DNA of 64,000 nucleotides, from NCBI RefSeq assembly GCF_000816185.1, contig NZ_CP007770.1, positions 806,001 to 870,000 on the forward strand, in the 5' to 3' direction. The DNA comes from Campylobacter insulaenigrae NCTC 12927. Its GTDB lineage: Bacteria > Campylobacterota > Campylobacteria > Campylobacterales > Campylobacteraceae. The notes under the pieces are model-generated. The model did not search any database and was not told the origin of the DNA. It was given only the letters and a program-made list of their open reading frames with translations. Below, piece after piece: positions 25,038-34,552 of this stretch; the first letter of the stretch is position 1, and each line of letters begins with the position of its first letter. Both the position numbers and the translations under genes were made by a program.

Positions 25038-25959
25038 TGTTAGTATTGATATTAAATTTAATTTCTATTCTGCGGCTTGCTTGTTGATCTTCTTTACCAT
25101 CTTTCATAACCACATCAGAATAAGATCTACCACTTGCCATTAATAATTTTTGAAGTCTAGGATCTTTATAAAATGAATAGATAAAACTCATCACAGCATA
25201 AGCTCTTTTTTGCGATAAATCAAGATTATAAATATACGATCCAGCACTATCTGTGTGTCCTTCTATGACTATATTTTCAATGCTTGATAATATTTTTTCA
25301 TCTTTTAAAATGCCATCAAAATATTGCGTTAATATAGTTTTTAAATTTTCTTTAGCTTGCGCTTTTAAAGTAAAAGAATTACTATCAAACAAAACTTCAG
25401 AAGGTAGAATAATCGCACCAGAATTTATATCTAAAGTAATATTATCATCTATTTTTGATTGAAGATTTTTGATCGTATTTTCTTTAATCAAACTCAGTTC
25501 TTTAATTTTTATTTTTGCTTCATCAAAATTAGCTTCTAAATCTCTAATTTGCTCATCTTTCTTATTTAACCTCTCGAGTAAAGTAAAAATTTGTTGATCT
25601 TTTTCATCAATAGATGAATTTAAATCCTGATTCAATCTTACATAAGAATTTACATTTGCCTCTAATTCTTGCTTTTGTTTATTAATATCATTAAGAGTAT
25701 TAGAAGTGTTATTTAATTTTTGATTAAGATTTTTTAATATATCTTCTTTTTGACTTAATTCCTCTTTATTTTCTCTAAGTCTTTGTTCTTGTTTTTCCAG
25801 ATTTTCCTTTATAATTTTTAGATCACTTTGAGTCAAAACATATTTAACCACAATTGCACCGATCAATAAAATAAAAACAAATAACAACCCAGCCATTAAA
25901 TCAGCATAAGCTATCCAGAAATTATTTTCTTCGTTATTGTTTTGATTATTTCTTATCAT
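24997..25959 (-). CDS. MotB/OmpA-like stator subunit (ZorB-like)
   Basis: A 320-residue protein with one N-terminal membrane helix (about residues 17-45) carrying the proton-binding Asp of MotB-type proteins in YADLMAGLLF. A long coiled coil follows (about residues 50-170, rich in Glu, Lys, Gln), then an OmpA/MotB peptidoglycan-binding domain with EGHTDSAGSY and LDLSQKRAYAV. It overlaps the MotA-like gene upstream by 14 bases, so the two form one stator complex. The long coiled coil makes it different from flagellar MotB. Similar pairs are ZorA/ZorB of Zorya defence and housekeeping MotAB-like stators. Confidence 0.88.
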   Translation of the reverse strand: MIRNNQNNNEENNFWIAYADLMAGLLFVFILLIGAIVVKYVLTQSDLKIIKENLEKQEQRLRENKEELSQKEDILKNLNQKLNNTSNTLNDINKQKQELEANVNSYVRLNQDLNSSIDEKDQQIFTLLERLNKKDEQIRDLEANFDEAKIKIKELSLIKENTIKNLQSKIDDNITLDINSGAIILPSEVLFDSNSFTLKAQAKENLKTILTQYFDGILKDEKILSSIENIVIEGHTDSAGSYIYNLDLSQKRAYAVMSFIYSFYKDPRLQKLLMASGRSYSDVVMKDGKEDQQASRRIEIKFNINTNNALEKVEKYLDSK

Positions 25960-27277
25960 TTATGTCTTCATTTTCTTTTTGATTTTCAAGCTTAGCAATC
26001 ACTTCTGAGGTTTGTTCATCTAATTCTTTACTCTCTGTTTTAAATTCTTCCATCATGGAAATTTTATCATCAATACTTTTTTCATCTTCATAAGTTTCTT
26101 TAAAAGTATGCATTCCCTCAATAATACTTGATCTAAATCCTTCAAAAAGTTTTGTTTGATTTTCTAGCATAAGATTTTGATATTTTTCTATATTATTAGC
26201 AAAATTTTCTATTTTATCATCAAGTACATTGACACTTTTGTCAAAATGAGAAATTTTTTCAGAGCTTACATCTAAAAGCCTATTATATTGTTCAGAAATT
26301 CTAAGAGTTAAATCCTTGATATTAGAATTTAACATATTCACAGCATTTGCTATTTCTGTGTAAATTTTTACTATATTTTTTTGCTCTCTTTGAGTTTTAG
26401 ATAAATCACTCATGGTTTGTTTTACATGTTCGCTACTTAACTTTACAGCTTTTTCTTCAGCATTCACTAATTCTTGAAAAACACTAAATTTCCTATCTAT
26501 GGTATTATCAAGTTCTTTGAAAAATTCCTCATTGCTTACATGTTCAAAGATCATGCCAATTTTTTCAAAATGTTTTAAACTTTCCTGAAGATATTTCCTA
26601 TCGATTTCTTCTTTAGACCAGAAAAAGTCATTTGTAGCATTTTTTTGACGATTTAACAAACGTTGAAATTTACTCGAACCATATTTTTCAAAAAAAATCC
26701 ACCAGAGTGCCAAGAATATCCCGTAAATAGAAACATAAAATGCTGTACCTACTCCATTTAATAGCAATGAAATTTCTTGTTCCAATCCTGCTGTGTCACT
26801 TGAATTAAAATTAGGCATTGATATAGCTATACTTATAAAGGTTCCTAAGATTCCAAGCATAGGAAAAACAGCTGCGCCAACAGAAGCAAAATTTTCATTT
26901 CTTAACTCTCTAGCGTACGCATAAGCAAAATCATCAAAACTTGCATTAGACTTTGTTTCTTTTCCTATAACTAAAAAATGCTTCATAATATAGCGTTTTA
27001 ATACTAACTTGAATTCATCTTTTTGTTGCTCAAAAATACTTGAAGCATAATCCGCACTATGTCTAGCAAAAATCAAAGCAATCAAATAAATAATACCTAT
27101 CATCACGACGCTATGTAATTCTACCTTGAAATCAATCTTGCCAAAATACCCTAATAAAACTAAAAGATATAATATTGTTGGTATAAAAATTATCTTCAAG
27201 TAAGCAACTATCCCTGTACTACCTTTACTATCTGGCAATACAAGATCTGAAAATTCATCTGTTGTTTTTACTTCCAT
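25946..27277 (-). CDS. MotA/TolQ/ExbB-like proton channel protein (ZorA-like)
   Basis: A 443-residue protein with four membrane helices (about residues 28-45, 52-70, 135-156 and 176-197). Helices 3 and 4 hold the MotA/ExbB core (FPMLGILGTFISIAISM and GVGTAFYVSIYGIFLALWW). A cytoplasmic tail of over 200 residues, largely coiled coil, follows; long tails of this sort are known for ZorA and absent from flagellar MotA. The gene is the first of an operon with the MotB-like gene. As I recall, C. jejuni carries this pair beside fba too, so it is core to the genus and not a mobile defence cargo here. Confidence 0.85.
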   Translation of the reverse strand: MEVKTTDEFSDLVLPDSKGSTGIVAYLKIIFIPTILYLLVLLGYFGKIDFKVELHSVVMIGIIYLIALIFARHSADYASSIFEQQKDEFKLVLKRYIMKHFLVIGKETKSNASFDDFAYAYARELRNENFASVGAAVFPMLGILGTFISIAISMPNFNSSDTAGLEQEISLLLNGVGTAFYVSIYGIFLALWWIFFEKYGSSKFQRLLNRQKNATNDFFWSKEEIDRKYLQESLKHFEKIGMIFEHVSNEEFFKELDNTIDRKFSVFQELVNAEEKAVKLSSEHVKQTMSDLSKTQREQKNIVKIYTEIANAVNMLNSNIKDLTLRISEQYNRLLDVSSEKISHFDKSVNVLDDKIENFANNIEKYQNLMLENQTKLFEGFRSSIIEGMHTFKETYEDEKSIDDKISMMEEFKTESKELDEQTSEVIAKLENQKENEDINDKK

Positions 27278-27321
27278 TATTATAAACCTTTGTTAATTTT
27301 GCTCTAAAAATTTACATATTC

Positions 27322-27357
27322 ACAGAAAAATTAACTAAGAGTTATAAACTCTTAGTT
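27322..27357 (-). terminator. Terminator hairpin of fba
   Basis: AACTAAGAGTT (27333-27343) and AACTCTTAGTT (27347-27357) form a perfect 11-pair stem with a three-base loop. On the minus strand it is followed by AATTTTTCT. The fba stop codon lies in its left arm. Confidence 0.85.
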
Positions 27358-28416
27358 TCTATCGATACAATTTAAATCGCTAAATGCACATTCTAAACGC
27401 TTGATCATACTCTCCTCACCAGCTCTAAGCCAAATTCTTGGATCATAATATTTTTTATTAGGTTTATCATCGCCTTCAGGATTGCCAATTTGTCCTTGCA
27501 AATAAGCTTTATTTTGAAGTTCATATTCTCTAACTCCATCCCAAAAAGCCCATTGAGTATCTGTATCAATATTCATTTTAATTACACCATAGCTAAGTGC
27601 TGCTTTAATATCCTCTATATCACTACCACTACCACCATGGAAAACAAAATTAATCGGCTTATCTTGAGATAAATTAAATTTATTTTTTACGTACTCTTGA
27701 GAGTTTTTGAGTATTTCAGGTCTTAAGATAACATTACCTGGTTTATAAACTCCATGAACATTACCAAAACTTGCTGCTATAGAAAATTTATCACTAATTT
27801 TAGTAAGTCTTTCGTATGCTAAAGCAACATCTTCAGGTTGAGTATATAATTTTGCATTATCGATATTAGTGTTATCTACACCGTCTTCTTCACCGCCTGT
27901 ACAACCAAGCTCTAATTCCAATGAAATCCCAAGTTCAGACATTTGCTTTAAATAAACTTCACAAGTACTTAAATTTTCCTCTAAATTTTCCTCACTTAAA
28001 TCAATCATATGAGAACTAAATAAAGCAATACCATTGTCTTTTTTAAATTCTGCATTAGCTTCTATTAAAGCATCAATCCAAGGAAGAAGTTTTCTAGCTG
28101 CATGATCGGTGTGTAAAATCACAGGCACTCCATAAGCTTTTGCCATTAAATGTACATGCTTAGCACCACTAATAGCACCTAAAATATCAGCTTTAGGACA
28201 AGCTTTACCTGCTACAAATTTGGCTCCACCATTTGAAAATTGTATAATCACAGGAGAATTTACTTTTTTAGCACTCTCTAGAACTGCATTAATAGAATTT
28301 GTTCCCACAACATTTACTGCAGGGATAGCAAAACCTTCTTTTTTAGCATGATCATAAACAATATTTAATTCATCACCACTTAAAATACCTGGTTTAACAA
28401 GATCTAAAACACCCAT
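27352..28416 (-). CDS. fba: Class II fructose-bisphosphate aldolase
   Basis: A 354-residue metal-dependent aldolase that interconverts fructose 1,6-bisphosphate and two triose phosphates. The zinc and catalytic region is visible: LHTDHAARKLLPW (about 105-120), LELELGCTGGEEDGV, ASFGNVHGVYKPGN, and FVFHGGSGS for phosphate binding. The length fits the E. coli FbaA type. In campylobacters without phosphofructokinase the enzyme serves mainly gluconeogenesis. Its ATG shares one base with the peb4 stop (TAATG), so the two are translationally coupled. Confidence 0.97.
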   Translation of the reverse strand: MGVLDLVKPGILSGDELNIVYDHAKKEGFAIPAVNVVGTNSINAVLESAKKVNSPVIIQFSNGGAKFVAGKACPKADILGAISGAKHVHLMAKAYGVPVILHTDHAARKLLPWIDALIEANAEFKKDNGIALFSSHMIDLSEENLEENLSTCEVYLKQMSELGISLELELGCTGGEEDGVDNTNIDNAKLYTQPEDVALAYERLTKISDKFSIAASFGNVHGVYKPGNVILRPEILKNSQEYVKNKFNLSQDKPINFVFHGGSGSDIEDIKAALSYGVIKMNIDTDTQWAFWDGVREYELQNKAYLQGQIGNPEGDDKPNKKYYDPRIWLRAGEESMIKRLECAFSDLNCIDRN

Positions 28417-29231
28417 TATTTATATTCCACTTGTGCTTTTTTATGGAGTTCTTCAACTTTTTTACCAAACACATTTTTAAATTCTTCCATTTTCATACTA
28501 TTTTCAATACCAGCTTTTACTTCATTATAGCTCATAGTATTTTTAGCCTTAGCATCTTGTTTTAAAATGATGTGGTATCCAAAATCGCTCTTAACTGGAG
28601 TTTTTGAAATAGTTCCTTTTTTCATAGAAAAAGCTGCATCAGCAAATGGTTTTACCATAGTAGATTCAGAAAACCATCCAAGATCTCCACCTTGTGCTGA
28701 AGAACCTTTATCAATTGATTTTTCTTTTGCTAATTCAATAAATTTATCTTCTAATGCTTTTCCATTAAGTTTATTTAATTGAGCAATAATATTTTCAGCT
28801 TCTTTTTCACTAGTTACTAAAATGTGTCTAGCTTTAACTTGTGCAGGTTTTGTAAATTTATCTTTATTTTCTTCGTAATATTTTTTTGCTTTTGTCTCAT
28901 CATTTTTAATAGAATCAAAAATTTTCTTTTGGTAAATATTTGCCAAAATAGCTTCTTTTGCACGCTCTAACTCTTCTTTATACAAAGGATCATTTTCTAA
29001 CTTCTGAGCTTTTGCATCTTTTAACACGAGTTGTTGCATAATATATTGGTCAATAATCGCTTTCTTTTGTTCAGCTGGTAAATCAGATATCTTAGCACCT
29101 CTTAACATAGGAGCAAAATTTTCATTAATTTGATCATCAGTAATATTTGTACCATCAAGAGTAGCTACAACTGCAGCATTTAAACTTAAACCCATTAATA
29201 AAGCCGTAGCAACTAAAGAAATTTTTCTCAT
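28416..29231 (-). CDS. peb4: Periplasmic peptidyl-prolyl isomerase/chaperone (PEB4, SurA-like)
   Basis: A 271-residue exported protein: signal peptide (MRKISLVATALLMGLSLNA), an N-terminal SurA-like helical domain, and a parvulin domain at about residues 130-225 (KARHILVTSEKEA, AQGGDLGWFSESTMVKPF, SDFGYHIILK). PEB4/CBF2 of C. jejuni helps fold outer membrane proteins and affects adhesion. Two ATG codons occur in a row; I take the second (29231) because the AAGGAAG site touches the first. Upstream of fba in the same order as in C. jejuni as I recall it. The gap to nth holds divergent promoters. Confidence 0.95.
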   Translation of the reverse strand: MRKISLVATALLMGLSLNAAVVATLDGTNITDDQINENFAPMLRGAKISDLPAEQKKAIIDQYIMQQLVLKDAKAQKLENDPLYKEELERAKEAILANIYQKKIFDSIKNDETKAKKYYEENKDKFTKPAQVKARHILVTSEKEAENIIAQLNKLNGKALEDKFIELAKEKSIDKGSSAQGGDLGWFSESTMVKPFADAAFSMKKGTISKTPVKSDFGYHIILKQDAKAKNTMSYNEVKAGIENSMKMEEFKNVFGKKVEELHKKAQVEYK

Positions 29232-29310
29232 CATTCTTCCTTTAAAATAGTTTTATATTTAGGCATTATAACTAAACTTTATTTAAAGGCGATTAACATA
29301 CAATAAGTTT

Positions 29311-29934
29311 ATGAAAAGAAATTTACAAATTAAAGAATTATTTTTACAACATTTTGGTCAAGCTAAAACAGAACTAGTTTTTAATAATGCTTATGAATTA
29401 ATAGTTTGCGTTATGTTATCAGCCCAATGTACGGATAAAAGAGTAAATCTCATTACCCCTGCTTTATTTAAAGCTTATCCAAGCGTAAAAGATTTAGCAA
29501 ATGCAAATTTATCAAGTTTAAAGTTGCTTATTAATTCCTGCTCTTTTTATAATAACAAAGCTCAAAATCTTATCAAAATGGCAAAATCAGTATGCGAAAA
29601 TTTTAATGAAGAAATTCCTATGGATGAAAATTCTCTAAAAAGCCTTGCTGGAGTTGGTCAAAAAACAGCTCATGTTGTAATGATAGAATGGTGTGGAGCT
29701 AACTGTATGGCAGTAGATACTCATGTATTTAGAGTTTCACATAGACTTAATCTAAGTAAAGCAAAAACACCAGAAGATACTGAAAAAGATTTAACTAAAA
29801 TTTTTAAAGATAATCTCAATTATCTTCATCAAGCAATGGTATTGTTCGGAAGATATACCTGTAAAGCAAAAAATCCATTATGTAAAGAATGTTTTTTGAA
29901 TCATTTGTGTAAAAGTAAAGATAAAAGAATCTAG
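29311..29934 (+). CDS. nth: Endonuclease III
   Basis: A 207-residue DNA glycosylase/AP lyase that removes oxidised pyrimidines. The helix-hairpin-helix with the catalytic lysine is LAGVGQKTAHVV, the catalytic Asp is in AVDTHVFRVSHR, and the C-terminal [4Fe-4S] cluster ligands are C-x6-C-x2-C-x5-C (CKAKNPLCKECFLNHLC). All key residues are intact. It is monocistronic, ending in a terminator hairpin shared with the convergent gltS gene. Confidence 0.97.
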   Translation: MKRNLQIKELFLQHFGQAKTELVFNNAYELIVCVMLSAQCTDKRVNLITPALFKAYPSVKDLANANLSSLKLLINSCSFYNNKAQNLIKMAKSVCENFNEEIPMDENSLKSLAGVGQKTAHVVMIEWCGANCMAVDTHVFRVSHRLNLSKAKTPEDTEKDLTKIFKDNLNYLHQAMVLFGRYTCKAKNPLCKECFLNHLCKSKDKRI

Positions 29935-29964
29935 CGCTTAAAAAGTGCTAGATTTGTTTTTAAT
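29931..29964. terminator. Terminator hairpin between nth and gltS
   Basis: CTAGCGCTT (29931-29939) pairs with AAGTGCTAG (29943-29951), nine pairs including one G-T, loop AAA, then ATTTGTTTTT on the plus strand. The nth stop codon lies in the left arm. Confidence 0.85.
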
Positions 29965-31168
29965 GGAACAATGGCAAATACAAGAAAGCGTTAATTACTA
30001 AAGCATTCACTATATCTATAAAAAATGCTCCCACCAAAGGAACAATAATAAATGCCATATGACTCATACCATAGTGATTTGTGACTGTTTGCATATTTAC
30101 CATAGCAGTTGGAGTAGCACCCAAACCAAATCCACAGTGTCCAGCTGCTAAAACTGCCGCATCGTAATCTTTTCCACAAATTCTAAAAGTAACAAATATA
30201 GCAAAAAATATCATCATAGCTACTTGCACAACTAAAATCACCAACATTGGTAATGCTAAAGTAACCAAATCCCATAAACTAATAGTCATTAAAGCCAAAG
30301 CTAAAAATAAAGATAAGCTAACATTGCCTAAAACTGAAACTTCTCTATCGAAAACATGATGAATTCGTGTAATAGATAAAACATTTCTTAAAACAACACC
30401 AACAAAAAGACAATATACAAAAGTTGGTAAAGTAAATCCAGTTTCAGCTTTAATATAAGATGATAAAGCACTACCTATCAATAAACATAAAGCAATTAAT
30501 GCCAAAGATTCTATAAATGATGAAGGAGTTATTAATCTTTCTTTTTCTGGAGATTGAAAATTCAAAATTGCATCTTTATCGTCATTTTGTTTAGGAACTA
30601 CTAAGTTGTGTTTGTTTACCAAATATCTTGCAACCGGACCACCTATAATACCACCTGAAATTAGTCCAAAAGTAGCACACGCTATAGCAACAGTTGTAGC
30701 ACTTGAATACATATAAGGTTCTTTTATAAATTCAGCTGCCCATGCTGCTCCTGTCCCATGACCTCCACTCATTGTAACTGATCCTGCAATAAGTCCCATT
30801 AATGGGTTTTGTCCCATAGCAGTTGCTACTCCTATACCAACTATATTTTGTGCAAAAAGTAATCCAACAACTACTATTAAGAAAATTGCTAATTTTTTTC
30901 CACCTTTTCTCAAAGATGCAAAATCAGCTAATAAGCCTATACTAGAAAAAAATGCTAGCATTAAAGGATCTTTCATAGAAGAATCAAATTTGATATCTAT
31001 TGAAAAAAAACTATGTAAGATTAAAAGAACGATAGCTGCAATAGCTCCACCTACAACAGGCTCAGGAATGTTATAATCGCGTAAAAATTTAACTCTTTTT
31101 ATAACAAACACGCCTACAAGTAACACTATAACCATAGTGACTAATGTTGCATAAAAATCAAAATTCAT
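29960..31168 (-). CDS. gltS: Sodium/glutamate symporter
   Basis: A 402-residue inner-membrane carrier with ten or more helices. The two internally repeated GltS halves are visible, with the Gly-rich reentrant motifs SGGHGTGAAWA near residue 135 and HCGFGLGATPTAMVNM near residue 360. It imports glutamate with Na+; amino acids such as glutamate are main carbon sources for Campylobacter. A strong AAAGGAGTC site precedes the ATG. It is a single-gene unit. Confidence 0.94.
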   Translation of the reverse strand: MNFDFYATLVTMVIVLLVGVFVIKRVKFLRDYNIPEPVVGGAIAAIVLLILHSFFSIDIKFDSSMKDPLMLAFFSSIGLLADFASLRKGGKKLAIFLIVVVGLLFAQNIVGIGVATAMGQNPLMGLIAGSVTMSGGHGTGAAWAAEFIKEPYMYSSATTVAIACATFGLISGGIIGGPVARYLVNKHNLVVPKQNDDKDAILNFQSPEKERLITPSSFIESLALIALCLLIGSALSSYIKAETGFTLPTFVYCLFVGVVLRNVLSITRIHHVFDREVSVLGNVSLSLFLALALMTISLWDLVTLALPMLVILVVQVAMMIFFAIFVTFRICGKDYDAAVLAAGHCGFGLGATPTAMVNMQTVTNHYGMSHMAFIIVPLVGAFFIDIVNALVINAFLYLPLFH

Positions 31169-31281
31169 ATGACTCCTTTGTTAATTTGTTACACAATTGT
31201 AATCTAAATGACTTTAAATAAACAAAAAAAATTACAAATCTTGTCCTAATATATTACAAAACGAAACATTTTTTTGGGTTT

Positions 31282-32622
31282 TTATTCTGAGACTAAAACT
31301 ATATTATGGTATAAATTTATATTTTTAAGCAAGGCTAATCTTGCTCTATTAAGTTCTTGTAAAGAATTTATCAATAAAGCATCTGCATCAAGATAATCTT
31401 TAAGCTCATTGCGTCCTAATTTGTATTTATTAAAATACAATTGTGTAATTTTTTCTTGATTAATATAATTTTCTTCCATAATTTCTAGCAAAGAATTGTA
31501 ATATTGATCATTTTTATAGCATAAATTAAAATTATTTAAATTCTTTTGCAAAGCATCTTTGTATTCTAAAACTCTAATATTGTATTCATATTCTGAAATT
31601 TTTACATTTTTTCTTACTCTATAAAAATCCAAAAAAGGAAGATCAATTACCACATTGCCACCAAGCATTAAAAATTTAAAACTATCATTGATTGTTTCAT
31701 CTTTACCATCTAATCTACCAAGTATTTTCACACTTGGCAAAATACTCTTTTGTATACTAAAATAATTTTTATAAGATGAATTAAGAATATTGAATTTAGC
31801 TTGAATCTCTGGAGTAAAAGAAAGCATTTTTAAGTCTATATCAAAATCTATTTTTTCTATAAAAAAATCATCTAATTTATAAGAAAAAAGTTCATCAATC
31901 AATTTTTCATTATTATAACCTAGTAGATCTTTTAAATTTTTTATCACAGCTTCCTTATTTTGAAGATTTATTGTGATATTTTGCTTAGTGTTAAGAAGAG
32001 ATTTTTTTATATTTAAAAGATCAATATATTCTACTTTACCATAATCAAATTTTGTAGTGTAAATTTCTAACATTTGTTCAAGATTTTTAAGATGATGGTG
32101 TAATAAAACATCAACATCATTAAAATAAACTAATTCAAAAATAGAATTTAAAGTAAGATTTACAACATCAAGTTTCATTTTTTGCAACTCATATTCACTT
32201 GCTTTAACCAAAAAATTAGATGATGCAATTTGATCAGAAATTTTTGCATATAAATCAAGTTCATAATTTAGCATTAAACCATTAGAAAAACCGCTATTTT
32301 CCATACCATTTTTTAAATTTTTATTAATATTTACCCCTAAATCTCCGCTCAAGGTTGGATATAAATCTAATTTTAAAAGTTCATATTTTGTTAAAGAACT
32401 TAAAAGATTAATTCTTGCTACATTCAAATCCTTATTATTATCAATAACAATCTGTAAAATTTGATTTAAAATTTTATTATTATACTTTTGCCACCAAGGA
32501 TAACTTGCATTAAAATCTTTAAATATTTGTTGTGAAATTTGTTCTTGATGAATCTGTTCTAATTTTATACTAGCACAAGCACTTAATAACAAAACTAAAA
32601 AGGCAATAATAGAAAATTTCAT
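31282..32622 (-). CDS. Outer membrane efflux lipoprotein (TolC/OprM-like)
   Basis: A 446-residue channel protein. The N-terminus is a lipoprotein signal with lipobox LSAC (MKFSIIAFLVLLLSACASIK); two repeats of the OEP coiled-coil domain follow. I start at ATG 32622, preceded by AAAGGAATAAA and one base after the macB stop; the open frame upstream to 32643 lies inside macB. It is the third gene of the macA-macB-channel operon and should form the outer membrane duct of that tripartite pump. Confidence 0.92.
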   Translation of the reverse strand: MKFSIIAFLVLLLSACASIKLEQIHQEQISQQIFKDFNASYPWWQKYNNKILNQILQIVIDNNKDLNVARINLLSSLTKYELLKLDLYPTLSGDLGVNINKNLKNGMENSGFSNGLMLNYELDLYAKISDQIASSNFLVKASEYELQKMKLDVVNLTLNSIFELVYFNDVDVLLHHHLKNLEQMLEIYTTKFDYGKVEYIDLLNIKKSLLNTKQNITINLQNKEAVIKNLKDLLGYNNEKLIDELFSYKLDDFFIEKIDFDIDLKMLSFTPEIQAKFNILNSSYKNYFSIQKSILPSVKILGRLDGKDETINDSFKFLMLGGNVVIDLPFLDFYRVRKNVKISEYEYNIRVLEYKDALQKNLNNFNLCYKNDQYYNSLLEIMEENYINQEKITQLYFNKYKLGRNELKDYLDADALLINSLQELNRARLALLKNINLYHNIVLVSE

Positions 32623-32623
32623 T

Positions 32624-34552
32624 TTATTCCTTTGAAAGTGCATTGATAGGATTTAAATTCGCAGCATTTTTTGCTGGAAAAAATCCAAAAATAAGTCCAA
32701 TAAAAACTGAACTCAAAAGCCCTAGTAATACTGAATTTAAAGAAAGTATCATAGTAAATCCTAATTGTAAAGAATTAAATATTTCTATTATCACAAAAGA
32801 AAGTATTACTCCTAAAAATGCTCCAAAAGAACAAATTAAAACAGCTTCTATTAAAAATTGCATCAAAATGTCTTCTTTTCTAGCACCAATAGCCATTCTA
32901 ACGCCAATTTCCCTTGTTCTTTCGCTCACAGAAACTAGCATAATATTCATAACGCCTATACCACCAACTATTAAAGAAACTATAGCTATAGATGAAATAA
33001 GCAAAGTCAAAGTGGCTGTATTTTCTTCTATTTTTTGCTTAATCTTATCCAAATTTATGGTAAAAAAATCTTTCTGTCCGCGCTTAATTTTTAAAATTTT
33101 TACTATAGCTTCTTCGGCCAATGTAGGATTAACTTCATCTTTTACCTTAGTTACAATCATTCTTATTTGCTTATCGCCTGTAATTTTATTCATTAATGTC
33201 GTATAAGGAGTATAAATTTTTATAGTATTATCATCTACAGCAATTTCATTTTTTTCTTCTTTTTTAGAAACTCCAACTACAATCAATGGTTGTTTATTGA
33301 AAATGATACTTTTACCCAAAACACGATCTGAAGTTATATTGTTGAATAAAATTTTTAATGCGTTTTCATCTACGATACAAATATTTGTATTATCTTTAAT
33401 ATCTTCATCATTAATAAATCTTCCACTCACCATAATAGAGCTATCAAGCTTTAAATGGTTTGGTCCAACACCTCGAATTCGTGCTTGTAAAGAATTATTC
33501 TTATAAGTTACAACTCCCATCTTGCTAGTCTCAGCTTCTACTGCATCTAAATATGGTAATGAACTTAAAGTTTTTAAATCACTTAAATTCAATCTTGTTT
33601 TTCCAGATCGTATATCCCCTAAGCCTTTTCCTGAAACAATCTCTATAGTATTAGTTCCAATAGAATTAATGGAAGCTAAAATCTTCTTTTGCGCACCAAG
33701 TCCTAAAGCTACCACACAAACTACAGAAGCTATACCAATAATAATGCCAAGCATAGTAAGCAAAGAACGTAATTTATGAGCTACAATAGAAGCAACAGAC
33801 ATACTAAAACTTTCCAAAAGTTGATTTTTTAATAAAGATAAATTCTTCACCTCTTTAGTTATTGTTTTTTTAGTAATTTTTCTAATTTCTTTTGGAAAAC
33901 TATCACTTAGTATTTGCCCATCTTTAATTTCTATAATTCTCTTAGCTTTAGCAGCTATATTTGGATCGTGAGTAACTAATACTATAGTATGACCTTGCTC
34001 ATTAAGCTTTTTTAAAATATCTAAAACAATCTCTCCGCTTTTAGAATCAAGTGCACCAGTTGGTTCATCTGCTAAAATTAACTCTCCACCATTTATCAAA
34101 GCTCTAGCAATAGAAACTCTTTGCTGCTGTCCTCCACTTAATTCATTAGGTTTTGATAATTCCTTATGTTCAAGTCCTAAAAATGAAAGCAATTCTTTAG
34201 ATTTTATAAAACGCTCATTTTTATTTTTTCCAGCATACACAGCAGGTAAAGCAACATTATCTCTAGCATTTAAAAGATTTAATAAATTATAGCGTTGAAA
34301 AATAAAGCCTATTTTTTCTCTTCTAAGTCTTGCTTTTTCTTCTTTTGAGGCAGTATTTACTTCATAATTATCTAAAAAATATTTTCCACTACTTGGTTCA
34401 TCAAGAGTACCTATAATGTTTAAAAGAGAAGTTTTTCCACTACCTGATTGACCAATAATAGCTACAAATTCACCCTTTTGTATATTTAGACTAATATTAT
34501 CTAAGATAACAGTATCGTTAATCTTTTTATAAATATTTTTTAAAAGTATCAT
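32624..34552 (-). CDS. macB: MacB-type ABC exporter (ATPase fused to permease)
   Basis: A 642-residue protein: an N-terminal ABC ATPase (about 1-230) with Walker [13 protein letters not shown], signature LSGGQQQR and Walker [14 protein letters not shown], then a membrane helix near 260-285, a periplasmic domain, and three C-terminal helices with the FtsX/MacB motif [19 protein letters not shown]. It works with MacA and a TolC-like channel to export macrolides, peptides or lipoprotein-like substrates. It overlaps macA by four bases. The order matches that of C. jejuni as I recall it. Confidence 0.95.
   Translation of the reverse strand: MILLKNIYKKINDTVILDNISLNIQKGEFVAIIGQSGSGKTSLLNIIGTLDEPSSGKYFLDNYEVNTASKEEKARLRREKIGFIFQRYNLLNLLNARDNVALPAVYAGKNKNERFIKSKELLSFLGLEHKELSKPNELSGGQQQRVSIARALINGGELILADEPTGALDSKSGEIVLDILKKLNEQGHTIVLVTHDPNIAAKAKRIIEIKDGQILSDSFPKEIRKITKKTITKEVKNLSLLKNQLLESFSMSVASIVAHKLRSLLTMLGIIIGIASVVCVVALGLGAQKKILASINSIGTNTIEIVSGKGLGDIRSGKTRLNLSDLKTLSSLPYLDAVEAETSKMGVVTYKNNSLQARIRGVGPNHLKLDSSIMVSGRFINDEDIKDNTNICIVDENALKILFNNITSDRVLGKSIIFNKQPLIVVGVSKKEEKNEIAVDDNTIKIYTPYTTLMNKITGDKQIRMIVTKVKDEVNPTLAEEAIVKILKIKRGQKDFFTINLDKIKQKIEENTATLTLLISSIAIVSLIVGGIGVMNIMLVSVSERTREIGVRMAIGARKEDILMQFLIEAVLICSFGAFLGVILSFVIIEIFNSLQLGFTMILSLNSVLLGLLSSVFIGLIFGFFPAKNAANLNPINALSKE

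Noticed and set aside
24997-27277. Complete Zorya defence system
   Set aside because: Only the ZorA/ZorB-like motor pair is present; no ZorC, ZorD helicase or ZorE nuclease is adjacent, and the surroundings are core metabolism.
29991-30179. 62-residue minus-strand ORF
   Set aside because: It is an alternative frame inside gltS; the Gly-rich repeats of GltS are in the long frame.
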